NCBI GenBank assembly: GCA_023525975.1
Contig: CM042018.1
Span: 105,330,001-105,394,000 of the forward strand
Length of the DNA: 64,000 bases
Source: Smallanthus sonchifolius
Taxonomy: Eukaryota > Streptophyta > Magnoliopsida > Asterales > Asteraceae
Direction: 5' to 3'
In this document: positions 1 through 11,064 of the stretch, in pieces
How positions within the stretch are numbered: position 1 is the first letter of the stretch
Layout: every line of letters starts with the position of its first letter
Translations under genes and position numbers: made by a program
The notes under the pieces: generated by a model
What the model saw: the letters and a program-made list of their open reading frames with translations, nothing else
Told to the model about the DNA's origin: nothing
The model's database searches: none

Positions 1-1247
1 ATTTAAATTAAACACTATTCACATAAGTAGAATTTCTTTTTCTAAACATATATTTACATTCCATATATTTTAACATATTTTTCACAAATAAATAAATAAA
101 AATTATTTATTTATTTAATCTATTTAAATAAATGAAATTAATTGTTTATTTTATTTATTTAAATTAAACACTATCAACATAAATCAAAGTTCTTTTTCTA
201 AACATAAATATATATTTACATTCTATATATTTTAGCATATTTTTTACAATTAAATAAATAAAATTATTTATTTATTTTATTTAAATCCAACCCTACGTCA
301 GTGACTATTAAGTTCATACATATATACCTTGAACTCATAATACACATTAAATTCTTATACAAGCATAGTATGCATTTACATGGAATAACACAAACCTCTT
401 TGTATAAACCCACACACATCAAAACCTGTTGAACCCTAGACTTAGGCATAGACTTTCGTACACACTATTAACTCAATATACATTATACACTAGGTTAACG
501 TGGTGAGTTACAAGGATCGTTTTGCCACCTAGACTCGCGTGCTAGCTACACCCTTGATTCAAGTGAGTTTACATAGCCTCCTTTTTATTTTGTACTTTTG
601 GGGTGAAACATGATTTACTTTTTAAAACTTTTTGCATAGACTTAAATACAATTCAACAATATGATATTATGTGTTTTGTGCTTTATGCTTGAATGCTATG
701 AGTTAAGACTACATATACATGACATTAGTACAATCATTAACTCAGTACAAGCCAACGGTTAACATTGATAGATCTATTGTGTCTGACAAACCCACCCGAT
801 TAGGGTGTTTGTTACCGACTTTACATTAGGGTAACCTGCGTGTTATGCCTCAGTCACAAGGTTTGATTGTACACACTTAGTTTAACTATAGATTCTCCAT
901 AAATGCCTTATGCACGTGTATCGTATGAATTGTATAACATACTTTAAACTTGGTTGTGTGTCAAAACCTATGTATGCTCACCAACTTTTTAGTTGACCTT
1001 GTTTTCATCATGTTTCAGGTACTAATGCTTGAGAATAAGTACAAGATGCTTCATTTAGGACCGATGACCTAGAATTTAATTTAAAGAGACTATTTATGAA
1101 TTTCTACTTTCCTTGTATTGTTGGATTTATGTTTATTTTGTGATATGAAATTGGTTGTTTAATTATTTAAACTTTAGTAAACCTTGAGCTTTTGAACAGT
1201 CTACATGTCCCGCCCCGACGTATTCCGCCGTCGGTTGAGGTGTGACA
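1..1247 (+). mobile_element. Probable long terminal repeat, left part cut by window edge
   Basis: A+T-rich, non-coding sequence that ends in a GC-richer block (about 1205-1247) closing with GTGTGACA. That ending, and the CTCACC...TTTCAGGT stretch near 978-1020, resemble the LTRs of plant Ty3 chromoviruses (Tekay type). No start, partner LTR or target duplication is visible, because the left side lies outside the window. A direct repeat of about 70 bp (near 16-110 and 168-270, sharing TCTTTTTCTAAACATA) sits at the start. The assignment is by resemblance only. Confidence 0.35.
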
Positions 1248-1317
1248 GCTGCTGATTGGATGTTTGAAAACAAGGAAAAAGGGTTAGAATTTTTTTTCTT
1301 TGGGCTGCAAAGGGCAT

Positions 1318-2405
1318 TGATCGATTGAGGCTGCTGGTCGACTGCAAAAGGGTTGTTGGTCGACTGTGAAAAGTTGTTGGTCGATTGTGAAGGGTTGCGA
1401 CCGATTGAAGGCTGCTGAAATCCGGTCTGTGATAGATCGAATTGTGAAGGTTGTTGCGAGGTTTCAATCGGAGGGCTGTAAGAGCTACCAGAAGCTCTGT
1501 GCGTCGCGAGATACGGCTGGAGCAGATTGATTGTGTGACTCAATCAAAGCTGATTGGAGTTGTGTGAGTCAACCCCTGAAGACGAAGACCTGAGCGACTC
1601 AGGTTCTGATCATGGGAAGCGATCAAGAGCAGTGATTTCTGTGAGACGAATCTGCATAGTGAAGGGCAAACCTGTGCGAGACAGGGTTATCAACTGTGTG
1701 ACACGCGAAAGAATCTGTGTGAAACAGAGGTTTAGTGGGTTCTGTGCGAGGCAGAACAAAATTTGTGTGAGGCAGATTGGATTTTGTGTGAGACAGAACA
1801 GAAGGCGATTCTTGTGTGAGGCAGCGATCAGCAGTGAAGAGGACCTGAGTGATTCGATTATTGATAAAGAATGTGCAGAAGGGAGAAAGCAAGTGATTTG
1901 CTTGGAGGGCTATGTGAGACGCAAGGCAAAGAGAGATTTTAGTTGTTGTTCAAGTGTTTTCGGTGTGAAGAGTTTGGTCATTTTGCGGGGGGAGTCCAAA
2001 AGCCAAAGCATGAGGTAGCCAACTTGGTTCGTGAGGATGCTGGACCGCCTCTACTGTAGACAAAGAGAAAGCCCACATTAGGATTAAGGGGGTGATTGTG
2101 AGTTTTTAATCCTAATGTGGTTCATATGTGAAAGTTCGGGGGGAAATCGTAATGAGTCTAAAGATAGATTGATTTAGTTTTTTATTTAAGGTATTGAGTG
2201 TTTATTTTTGGCTGTGAATGGGTTGTTATTCCAGCTGTGTTTGAGTTGTGATTTCTTAGTAATTAAGGTTATGATTAGTATAAAAGAGGGTCATTGTTAG
2301 AGTTTAAGGTGTTTGGTTTTGATTTAATAAAAATTGAGAGTCGTGGGTGTGTTTTTCCACAAATTGCTGCTGTCTTTTGAGTAATTCGATCCAATTGGTC
2401 CAACA
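1318..2405 (+). mobile_element. 3' remnant of an LTR retrotransposon with polypurine tract and LTR-like end
   Basis: Two imperfect tandem arrays are seen: a 25-30 bp unit with GGTCGA(C/T)TG at 1318-1410, and a GTGTGAGGCAGA-type unit at 1670-1830. The second lies inside an open frame (1554-2018, 154 aa, Arg/Cys-rich) of no recognised domain. At 2083-2095 a purine run (ATTAAGGGGGTGA) is followed at 2097 by TGTGAG. A TATA-like TATAAAAGAGG (about 2280) and AATAAAA (about 2326) follow. Purine tract, TG start, TATA and polyadenylation signal in that order is how the 3' LTR of a retroelement begins. The LTR end (about 2359 or 2405) is not resolved and there is no pol. Confidence 0.35.
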
Positions 2406-3060
2406 TGGGCCGGGTCACCACGCTTATGTTCTTCGGACGAAAGGTTGATCCGTTTGCCAGGGTGATCCCTGGCGTCCGGACCTTTGTTGTTCAAAAAAAA
2501 CATTAGCAACATGATTTTTATTAAACTTACATGGATCGGCAATTTGACCTTCAAGAAACTTAATGATATAGCCGTATCATGTGACAATATATACTTTACA
2601 CCATGCATATTGATTATTTACATATTATTCCACTTAAACCTTTAAGAAACTTGGTAAAGAACCAATCTTTTTATGTGGGTACCTCTGCCTCCATCATTCT
2701 CCATGAACCTCAAATTTGACTTTCAAGGTCAAACTTGTTGATTTTCAACTCTAAAATTAACCTACAATTCACAAAATTCACCAAGAAAATGCAATTAAAC
2801 TCAATGGTAGATGATACTAACTTCAAATCAGGGGTATCACATTAGCATCATAAATTCTAAAAGCTATTAAAAATCAAAATGCAATTCTATATTTGAAACA
2901 AAACATTGAGTGTATCAGAAGACAGTGAATTGTCAAAACATGAGGAAGTGGAACTTACACCTCTTGTTAGTAGTTAGAAGAATTTAGAAATATTAATTCT
3001 TTCATGTTACATTTATTTACCATATAGTCAATATTATTTGTGGGTAAAAAAGAAGCTGCA
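2406..3060. other. Intergenic, nothing recognised
   Basis: A+T-rich sequence without coding signature. The first 100 bases are GC-richer and may belong to the retroelement on the left. I see no repeat structure or RNA gene. Confidence 0.4.
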
Positions 3061-3318
3061 TTTTATTGGGAAAGGAAGAAGAGACATGTTACAGACAACT
3101 TTTGGTTTGAAACTTGTAGGTTTTTTTTTGGTTCAGGAGAATTTGTATTTTAGGTAAACGTTATTCAAGGGTAAGAAGGCTCCAAAATCGAGCAAGAAGG
3201 CTTCAAAATTACTTGCATTTGTCATCAGGAGCTTTCCTTGAAAGAATGGGCTCCAAAATCGAGAAAGAAGGCTCCAAATAGAAAAATGAAGACAATTGTT
3301 TTCACAAAAGCAGAGTTC

Positions 3319-3648
3319 TTGGCTCTGATATCAAGATTGAACTCTTAAGAATGTGAAAGAGTGTGTAAACTTATAATTGTAAAAAGTGTATATTTTGTAC
3401 AAGAGAAAAGGGGCTAAATACTAACCCCAAATTTACAAACAACTACACGGTTTTTTTACCACAATTTTTATAATTGTGTCTAATACATAACCCTAAAGGA
3501 ACCGATGGAAGAGAGGCCTTCACCGGGAAACAAATATGATCTCCAAAGCCCAATACAAATACAAGCTGCTCCAATCCAAGCCTAATCAGCAGCTAATCAT
3601 CAGCTATCTCAACTCTCATTATAACATAAATAAAATAGAATACCAACA
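3319..3648 (-). mobile_element. 5' LTR and primer binding site of a truncated LTR retroelement
   Basis: Read on the minus strand, 3648 to 3338 begins TGTTGGTA and ends GAGTTCA, the TG...CA ends of an LTR of about 311 bp. Just inside it, after three bases, comes TTGATATCAGAGCC (about 3321-3334), close to the TGGTATCAGAGC primer site complementary to plant initiator-Met tRNA. Internal sequence would continue toward lower coordinates, but only a short leader with repeated GGCTCCAAAATCGAG text (3175-3290) is present. No gag and no second LTR are seen, so the element is truncated. Confidence 0.55.
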
Positions 3649-4536
3649 ATTAGAAAATAAGGAAGCTACATAAACCATATGTTTGGTATTGAATTGGAAG
3701 ATATACGTATATTTCAATACATTTTATTTCAAATACATAGCGATATAAATTTTATACAAAACTGAGCGGTCGCAAACGCGCGAAAAGTGAATTCTAGTTT
3801 TTTTTTATAAAAAATTAACTTTTTATTTACTTTCTAGTATTAAAATGTTTAGATTTTTTTTCATTTTATTAGTTACGGGTCTGGCAGGTGTCACGAGTCA
3901 GGGCTCACAGTTTAGCATATTAGAACCGTTTAGAATTTAGGCTGTTTTTCTAGTTGGGTGTATACGCACACAAGAAAAACACACACACTACAAAATACAC
4001 ACATAAACTCATGGATTGGTTGATACACACACAAACATAATATACACACTATAAAACACACCCAAACATATTAAAAAATCATGATACACACACACTGCAA
4101 ATCAAAATACACATTGCCAATCTTGATACACACACTCCAAATCGTCAACGTGTGTATTTTTACATTTCTTTTTTAAATTTTAAGGGGTAATTTTGTCTTT
4201 TTTTTGTATTTTTACATTCCAATTACATAACAAATATACCAACCAAACACATTTTGGATTTTCAAATGAATCTTTTAAATTCCAATTCAAATTCCATTTC
4301 AATTCCAATTCCAACGAATTCTGCGAACCAAACACCCCCTTAGTTATATTATTATAACAAATATTTTTCTAACATATAAACTTAGTATTTATAAAACTTG
4401 AAAAATATAAATGTTGTTTTTAACTTAGGTTAATTAAGTTGTTTTACACATATAACCATATAATCAACTATAAAAAAATCATAATGAAACAACCAATTTC
4501 TCAATCGATTAATTATTTTGGTTTTCTCAATTATTT
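3649..4536. other. A+T-rich spacer with MITE-like ends
   Basis: No coding potential. CACACA-rich text lies at 3965-4140. At 4200-4341 the sequence ends in CGAACCAAACACCCCC, a form typical of small DNA-transposon termini. The opposite end is not certain; TTTGGTATTGAATTGG near 3682 is a weak candidate. Confidence 0.3.
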
Positions 4537-4673
4537 AAGTTACTATTCGCCATCAGGCTCCTGGTATAGTTGTCAAGGGTTTTTTCTATGTTCGAATCCT
4601 GACAAGGGAAATTTTATCAGTACTCTTCATAGAACTACGAGTTAGCAGTTAATTTTTTTTAAGTTACTATTCG
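4537..4673 (+). mobile_element. SINE with 13-bp target-site duplication
   Basis: A body of about 111 bp (4550-4660) lies between identical direct repeats AAGTTACTATTCG (4537-4549 and 4661-4673). It carries a near-consensus pol III B box, TGTTCGAATCC (about 4590), with an A-box-like GGTATAGTTG upstream, and ends in a T run before the right repeat. A short tRNA-like head, pol III boxes, a homopolymer tail and a long perfect target duplication define a SINE. It lies about 130 bp upstream of the SWEET start codon, within the likely promoter. Confidence 0.75.
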
Positions 4674-4723
4674 ACTATTCAGAATACTTTTTCACACAAT
4701 CGTCACTCTTTCTAGCACCAACT

Positions 4724-4731
4724 CTATATAA
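4724..4731 (+). promoter_or_regulatory. Likely TATA box of the SWEET gene
   Basis: CTATATAA lies 73 bp upstream of the ATG and is followed by a CT-rich stretch (4739-4795) of the kind common around plant transcription starts. Confidence 0.55.
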
Positions 4732-4803
4732 CACCCCCATCTCTCTCTCGTTTCATTTCATTTTTCAACTCCTCTCTCTTTCTCTACTAATTTGTTCTTC
4801 GCC

Positions 4804-6654
4804 ATGGTTTCTGCAGATTTAGCTCGCACGTCAGTCGGCATCATCGGTGAGTAAACCGTAAACACACACACATGCATTACTTCTCTCTATATCTAAATTT
4901 TATCCGATTCTTCATGTGTTAATCATCGACCGCTCTTAACATTTCGATTTCAAATCACGCGGACGTGCATTGTTCGAGATCGATCGACGAGATTAAATTA
5001 ATCTTCTAGTTATTGAGTTGAGATCGTTGTTCTTTGCATTTTTGCTAATAATGTTTCACATTTGAATTGATCTAAATTGTTGTTTTATTTTTTTCAGGAA
5101 ATATCACTGCTCTCATCTTGTTCCTCTCTCCTGTGTAAGTTGTACCTGTACACGCGTTCATAGTTAGACACATGCACCTATACGTACATGCATGTGTATA
5201 TATTACTTCACTGGTTCACGGTGGTATTGAAATGACAATTTTACCCTCTCTAACGTGGTGGTATTACTTCTTTTTGCTAAATGTTAAATTAGTTACCTGA
5301 AATGGTAAAAGGGTAAATTTGACCTCCCGTTAAATGCTAATCAAGGCGTTAAAGGTGAAGTCCAACAACCTAATACGGTTGTATAGTCCCAAGTTTAGTA
5401 ATCTTGTGTTGCATCATTCCTTCACCTTTAATTTACACAAACTCTTAATTATTGTTCTCAAAACCTCTTATCGGACCGTTTACATGACTAGGGCTGGTAA
5501 TTTCTGACACGTTCCGTTTAAATGAGACACGAAGTTAAACGAGTTTGGGTTTGGGTTAAACAGACATGGGTTATAAACGGGTCGATACGAATATGACACG
5601 ATTGAAATCATGTCTAAACGGGTTTAACATGTCTAACCCGTTTAACTAATCGCGTTAAATGGTTAACATTTAACACAACATGTTTATAACCTATTTATCA
5701 AAACTATATAATTTTATATTTTTAAATGATTAAATATATAAAATTAAATTCGAATATTAGATAACCTAACCTTTCAGTTCCCACTTTCCAGTGCCAACTT
5801 TTCAGTTTCTACTTTCCAGCGCCAACTTTTCAGTTTCCAATAGGGTTGACAAGTTTTGACATGACCCGTTTATATGACACACAACACGACACGACATGAA
5901 GTTAAACGGGTTTGAGCTTGACTTAAACGGATATGGGTGATAAAGAAACGGGTCGGCACGATTAAAATTGTGTCTAAATGGGTTCAATCTGCCTAACCCG
6001 AGTAGACACGTTTTGCCGGCCCTAACAACCGGTATAGTTGAGTAATCTTACTTTCATCGAGGCTGATCGTTATCAACGGTTGGACCTGATTATTAAAATT
6101 TATTTATTATTTTTTCTAATATCTCATTTAATAATATAGACTTATATTTTGTTTATTCTATATTTTTATACATTTTTACACATTGTAACTCCACACCAAA
6201 AAAATAAAATAGTTTCGTATTTTATTTTATATTAGTTATATATATGTATTTATTATATAGGGTTAGGTTCAAATGAGAACTCATAAATACTTGAAAACTC
6301 GCGAGAACTCGTCAAAAAACCAATTAAAACCATTTTTTTTGTTTTCACTATCTTTATTATTAAAATATAACATAAAAAATTATTTATCTCTTCAATTAAT
6401 TCATCTCTTCTCTCTAAATTATCCTTAAAAAAAATTATATACATGTGTAAATGATAAACAATTACACATTTGTAAGTGATAAACTTACACAAGTGTATAT
6501 GTTTTTTTAATATATGAAGACATGTAAATTTACATATATAAATTCATTTTTTATGTTGTATTCTAACAATAAAAATAGTAAAAACAAAAAAAATGGTTTT
6601 AATTAGATTTTTGACGAGTTCTCAAAATATTTAGGAGTTCTTAAATGATTCATT

Positions 6655-6735
<81 letters not shown>

Positions 6736-7006
6736 AATTAGTTTCATATATTTTATAGATAAAATAATTTCAAATGATTTTTTGTAAAACCGGTCCGATT
6801 AGTAGACTAATAAAACGGTCCGTTCGATAACTGATCTGAGGCTGTTTAAAAACCTCGTAGCTCGAAAAAGGCCCAGCTCGTTCGAAATCAACTTGATTAC
6901 AAACCGAGCCAGCTCGGCTCATATCACTTAAAAACCGAGCCCACTAGGCTTGAATCATTTACAAACCTAGCCGCTCGGTTTGGCTCGAAATATTTTATTT
7001 TTTATT

Positions 7007-7047
<41 letters not shown>

Positions 7048-8711
7048 TAGGTTATAGTAAAAAGGGTTTTAAAAATATACCTGGTCAATGTGTAAGAAGG
7101 ATTCTAAGCTTTACATGTGTCATTTTATTGTTTTTAAAGGGAGGGCATAATGATCAATGTGTAATATACCTGGTCAATGTGTAATACACCAGGTCAATGT
7201 GTAATACAAGGTCTGATATTACACAATGATCAGACTTGATATTACACAATGAGCATATTACACAATGACCTGACATATTTGAGCGAATTACACAATGAGC
7301 TGGAAAACGTAAAACACAATGATGAAAACATATAACACAATGATGAAAAATATTTGACACAATGAACTTGTATTACACAATGACCTGACTAATTACACAA
7401 TGAACTTGTATTACACAATGACCAGACGTGGCATTACACAATGAACTTGTATTACACAATGAACTTGTATTACATGATGAACTTGTATTACACATTGAAC
7501 TTGTATCACACAATGAACTTGTATTACACAATGAACTTGTATTACATAATGACCTGACTAATTACACAATGAGCAGACGTGGTATTACACAATGAACTTG
7601 TATTACACGATGAACTTGTATTACACAATGAGCTGAAAAACGTAAAACACAATGATAAATATATATAACACAATGAACTTGTATTACACATTAAACTTGT
7701 ATTACACAATGAACCTGTATTACACAATGACCTGACTAATTACACAATGACTAGATGTGGTATTACACAATGAACTTGTATTACACGATGCCCTGACTAA
7801 TTACACAATGAGATGAAAAACGTAAATCACAATGATAAATACATATAACACAATGAACTTGTATTACACATTGAACTTGTATTACACAATGAACTTGTAT
7901 TACACAATGAACTTGTATTACACAGTGAACTTGTATTACATAATGACCTGACTAATTACACAATGACCAGACGTGGTATTACACAATGAACTTGTATTAC
8001 ACGATAAACTTGTATTACACAATGACCTGACTAATTACACATTGAGCTGAAAAACGTAAAACACAAAGATAAATACATATAACACAATGAATTTGTATTA
8101 CACATTGAACTTGTATTACACATTGAACTTGTATTACACAATGAACTTGTATTACATGATGAACTTGTATTACACAATGACCTGACTAATTACACAATGA
8201 GCTGAAAAACGTAAAACACAACGATAAATACATATAACACAATGAACTTGTATTACACATTGAACTTGTATTACACAATGAACTTGTATTACACGATGAA
8301 CTTGTATTACACAATGACCTGATTAATTACACAATGAGATGAAAAACGTAAAACACAATGATAAATACATGTAACACAATGAACTTGTATTACACAATGA
8401 GCTGGAAAACGTAATTTTTTTTTATTTTTTGTTTATAACAACACTATACTCGTTTTAAAGATAAAAAAACGTTCGTTTTTATGGTGTAATTTTTTTTAAA
8501 AAATAATGTCGTATGCAAAAGTTATGAACGTTTAAAAATGAGGGGGGAACTTGATAAAAAGTCAACAAAAGTGTCGAGACTAAAATACCCTTACAACAAC
8601 TTTTTCTCCAACAATTTAATCTCAACCATTAAATCTTTTCTACAATTTGATCTAATAATTCTAAATCCTTCTCACCCTTCTTAGAATTAGAATCATTTTT
8701 ATTTGAACTTA

Positions 8712-8745
<34 letters not shown>

Positions 8746-10374
8746 ACTGTTTGTGAGTGGTGGGTGTTTTTTTCCAATCCACCCGTTACTTCATAAAAGC
8801 AGTAATTATCCTAATTTTAGCCTAATACTCTATACTACTTGCTGACCACTTGTCAGTACTAAGTCAGGGATGTCTAATAGCTCATGTCTTGAGGTTCGCT
8901 AAAAAAAAAAACTAAAAAAATTAGATCAAAATCGGCTCGTGAGCCGGTTCGGCTCATATCGTTTATAAATAAAGCTAAACTCGGCTCAGCTCGTTTACAA
9001 ACCGAGCCAGCTCGGATCAGCCTGTTTACAAACCAAGCCGAGCACGAGTTGACCCTGCCTCGACTCAGTTCGACTTGTGAGCAACCCTAAACTGATCTGG
9101 TTATAAAAACATTAGCTTCAGTCCTAGAAAACCAAAAATGAAAATAAGAATAAACTTTGCCAAACACTACAAAATAAGAATAAATTTAAGTCAAGTTTGA
9201 CTGGGAGTCAAAATTACATTGTCCTTTACTTTGACCAAAAGTCAAAACTCATAACAGGTTGAAAACATTTCAGGCCAACATTCTTCCATATCGTGAAGAA
9301 AGGAACGGTGGAGCAATTCTCGCCGGTGCCGTACCTTGCCACATTTGTAAACTGCGGGATGTGGGTGTTGTACGGACTTCCATCGGTCCATCCTCACAGC
9401 TTGCTGGTGGTCACAATCAACGGCGCAGGCTTCTTGATCGAGACCGTATACTTGCTTCTCTTCCTAATCTACTGTGACCGCAAGCAAAGGATCAAGGTAC
9501 TACTCATAATGCTCGCAGAACTAGTGTTCCTGACCGTTCTAACCCTCCTGGCCCTGACCGTCGCTCACACCACCAAGATCCGGTCAGATATTGTGGGTAG
9601 CATTGCCATTGTTGGCAATATTATGATGTATGCGGCTCCTTTATCCGTTATGGTATGCCTCACTTACTATTTGAGTATATGTCAATGCAAAAGAAAAAAA
9701 AAGTATGATTTTATTTAATATGTGAATTTTGGTATTTATTTGTGATGTAGAAACTTGTGGTAGCGACTAAAAGTGTGGAATATATGCCGTTTTTTCTGTC
9801 GTTATTTTCGTTACTCAACGGCATAAGCTGGACTGTGTACGCGCTTATTCGCTTTGATCCGTACATTGTTGTAAGTTACTCTACCTAACAACTGACTCAG
9901 ATATGTTGCATTATCTTTTATGTTTTATGTTATACTTTTGTCTCACTTGTATTGTAGGGTTGTACTGTACAACATAATGTGTGATATTATGTTATGAAAT
10001 ACAACCCTACAATGCTGGTGTGACAACAATATTTACTAACTTGTTAGTATTTTTCAGTTTGTATTTAACATTCAAAATCATCAAAAATTTTGATGTTATT
10101 AGGCTTTTATTTTTAGATAAATCAGGATAAATTATCATCTCTAGTGATATTTATTATTAAACTTTTAAATCAATATTGTTATATGTTTTTCGAATTATCG
10201 CAGATACCTAATGGGCTTGGATCACTATTGGGGATAACTCAGCTGATCCTTTATGCCACCTTTTACAAGTCAACAAAACGTCAATGGGCTGAGAAGAATG
10301 CAACTGCCGAGATGGGCCTGGCTGAGATGGGCCAATCGGTGGGCTCCACGAAGAGATCTAACGGTAGTCCATGA
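4804..10374 (+). CDS. SWEET sugar transporter, clade II (SWEET7-like), 5 exons
   Basis: Encodes a 249-aa bidirectional sugar uniporter of the SWEET/MtN3 family, seven membrane helices arranged 3+1+3. Exons by GT/AG and frame: 4804-4846, 5098-5134, 9274-9652, 9751-9870, 10204-10374. Frame is kept throughout (43+37+379+120+171 nt). Visible hallmarks are PTFFHIVKKGTVE after the first helix, PYLAT (46-50), TINGAG with Asn76 in repeat 1, AAPLSVM with Pro149, KSVEYMPFF with Pro166, and IPNGLG with Asn196 in repeat 2. The prolines and asparagines match the conserved proline set and sugar-site asparagines of the family. The start MVSADLARTSVGIIGN is the usual SWEET start. Sequence style is nearest AtSWEET7/SWEET4, so hexose transport is likely but inferred. 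The second intron is unusually large (5135-9273), filled with repeats. Confidence 0.93.
5489..6023. mobile_element. hAT-like non-autonomous repeat in SWEET intron 2
   Basis: Starts AGGGCTGGTAATTTCTGACACG and ends with GACACGTTTTGCCGGCCCT, imperfect inverted termini. The inside is rich in GGGTT-AAACGGGT and GACACGA words, with two related halves (5520-5690 and 5865-6010). No ORF and no certain target duplication. Confidence 0.45.
6260..6657. mobile_element. MITE with long imperfect TIRs beside a TA microsatellite
   Basis: The left end (GGTTAGGTTCAAATGAGAAC...) and the reverse complement of the right end share about 80 bases, including GAGAACTCGTCAAAAA and AATTAAAACCATTTTTTTT. It abuts a (TA)n tract (about 6655-6731) on its right. 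No coding capacity. Confidence 0.6.
6655..6731. repeat. (TA)n microsatellite
   Basis: Uninterrupted TA dinucleotide run of about 75 bases. It is a likely assembly and length-variation hotspot. Confidence 0.95.
6781..7010. repeat. GCTCG/GAGCC-rich dispersed repeat
   Basis: Words such as AACCGAGCCAGCTCGGCTC recur here, and again at 8925-9075 and in inverted or related form at 35430-35935. This marks a dispersed non-autonomous repeat family inside the SWEET intron. Confidence 0.45.
7043..8706. repeat. 18-bp minisatellite inside a MITE-like element, SWEET intron 2
   Basis: From about 7140 to 8410 the sequence is a variable array of TATTACACAATGAACTTG units (18 bp), with interspersed variants (ACCTGACTAAT, GAGCTGAAAAACGTAAA) forming a higher-order pattern. 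The array is embedded in an element with weak inverted ends (GGGTTAGGTTATAG at 7044 and AAGTTCAAATAAAAA reversed at about 8690). (TA)n tracts lie on both sides (7014-7042 and 8707-8741). The 8460-8590 segment matches 56515-56640, so the host element is dispersed. Confidence 0.85.
8925..9075. repeat. GAGCC-rich repeat, second copy
   Basis: Same family as 6781-7010, with GGCTCGTGAGCCGGTTCGGCTC and ACCGAGCCAGCTCGG words. It lies at the 3' end of SWEET intron 2. Confidence 0.4.
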
Positions 10375-10574
10375 TTAGAAAATTTGATGTAATATTTTAC
10401 GTTTAGGCATAATGGTCCAAATTATGAAATAATGTTAATTATGTCCATGCAACTCCTTTATAGAAGAATTATAAAATGGGCTTAGGGGTTAAACCCCATG
10501 AGCTGCACCAGCTTGTATTTGGGCCTGGACGTTGAGCCATATGAACAAGTTTAGCTGCCACCATTAGAGATTTA

Positions 10575-10960
10575 GAGGTGTACAAAAAAACCGGTCCCAT
10601 AACCGGAAAACCGACCCGAACCGGAGCCGGTATTGAAGTTGTTTTGGTAAGAACCGGTTAAGGTTGAACCCGAACCTCTGGTTTATAAAATGCCATGCTC
10701 GAACCGATTTGAAACCGGTTTAACCCGAAATGAACCTGTGACTTCCCTTTACAAAAACTGGTTTGAAACTGGAACCGAACAGATCACTTCCATCTCTAGA
10801 ACCCAGTTCCTAACCTGAAAGGTTTCCACCAAGAACCGGTTTTGACTTTCGTTGAGCCAAACGTGAACCTGTTTGGAACCGGGAAAATATGATTATTTGA
10901 TCACACAAAAGGTTTGGAACCGGAACCGAATTGGTTTTGACTTTCGTTAAACCATACTTA
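10575..10960. mobile_element. Truncated copy of an AACCGGTT-rich hAT repeat
   Basis: Begins TAGAGGTG, the same terminus as the 11073-12105 element, and is filled with AACCGGTT/GAACCGG words. No matching right end was found, so it looks truncated. Confidence 0.45.
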
Positions 10961-11064
10961 TATTTTTAGCCGTTAATACCGCATAACTGATTATTTAAGA
11001 ACCAAAATGACGATTAACATTTTTGTTACACATATAAACACACTATAAAAAGTGATGGTTAGTG

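Noticed and set aside
1163..1543. 126-aa Gln/Ser/Asn-rich minus-strand ORF as a prion-like protein
   Set aside because: It lies across an LTR-like border and a tandem repeat in a retroelement remnant; its composition follows from the repeat.
7154..7727. Cys/Asn-rich open frames on the minus strand in the minisatellite
   Set aside because: They are products of the 18-bp unit being divisible by three; no start context and no independent support.
7140..8410. CRISPR-like repeat array
   Set aside because: Units are contiguous without spacers of unique sequence, in a plant intron; it is a minisatellite.
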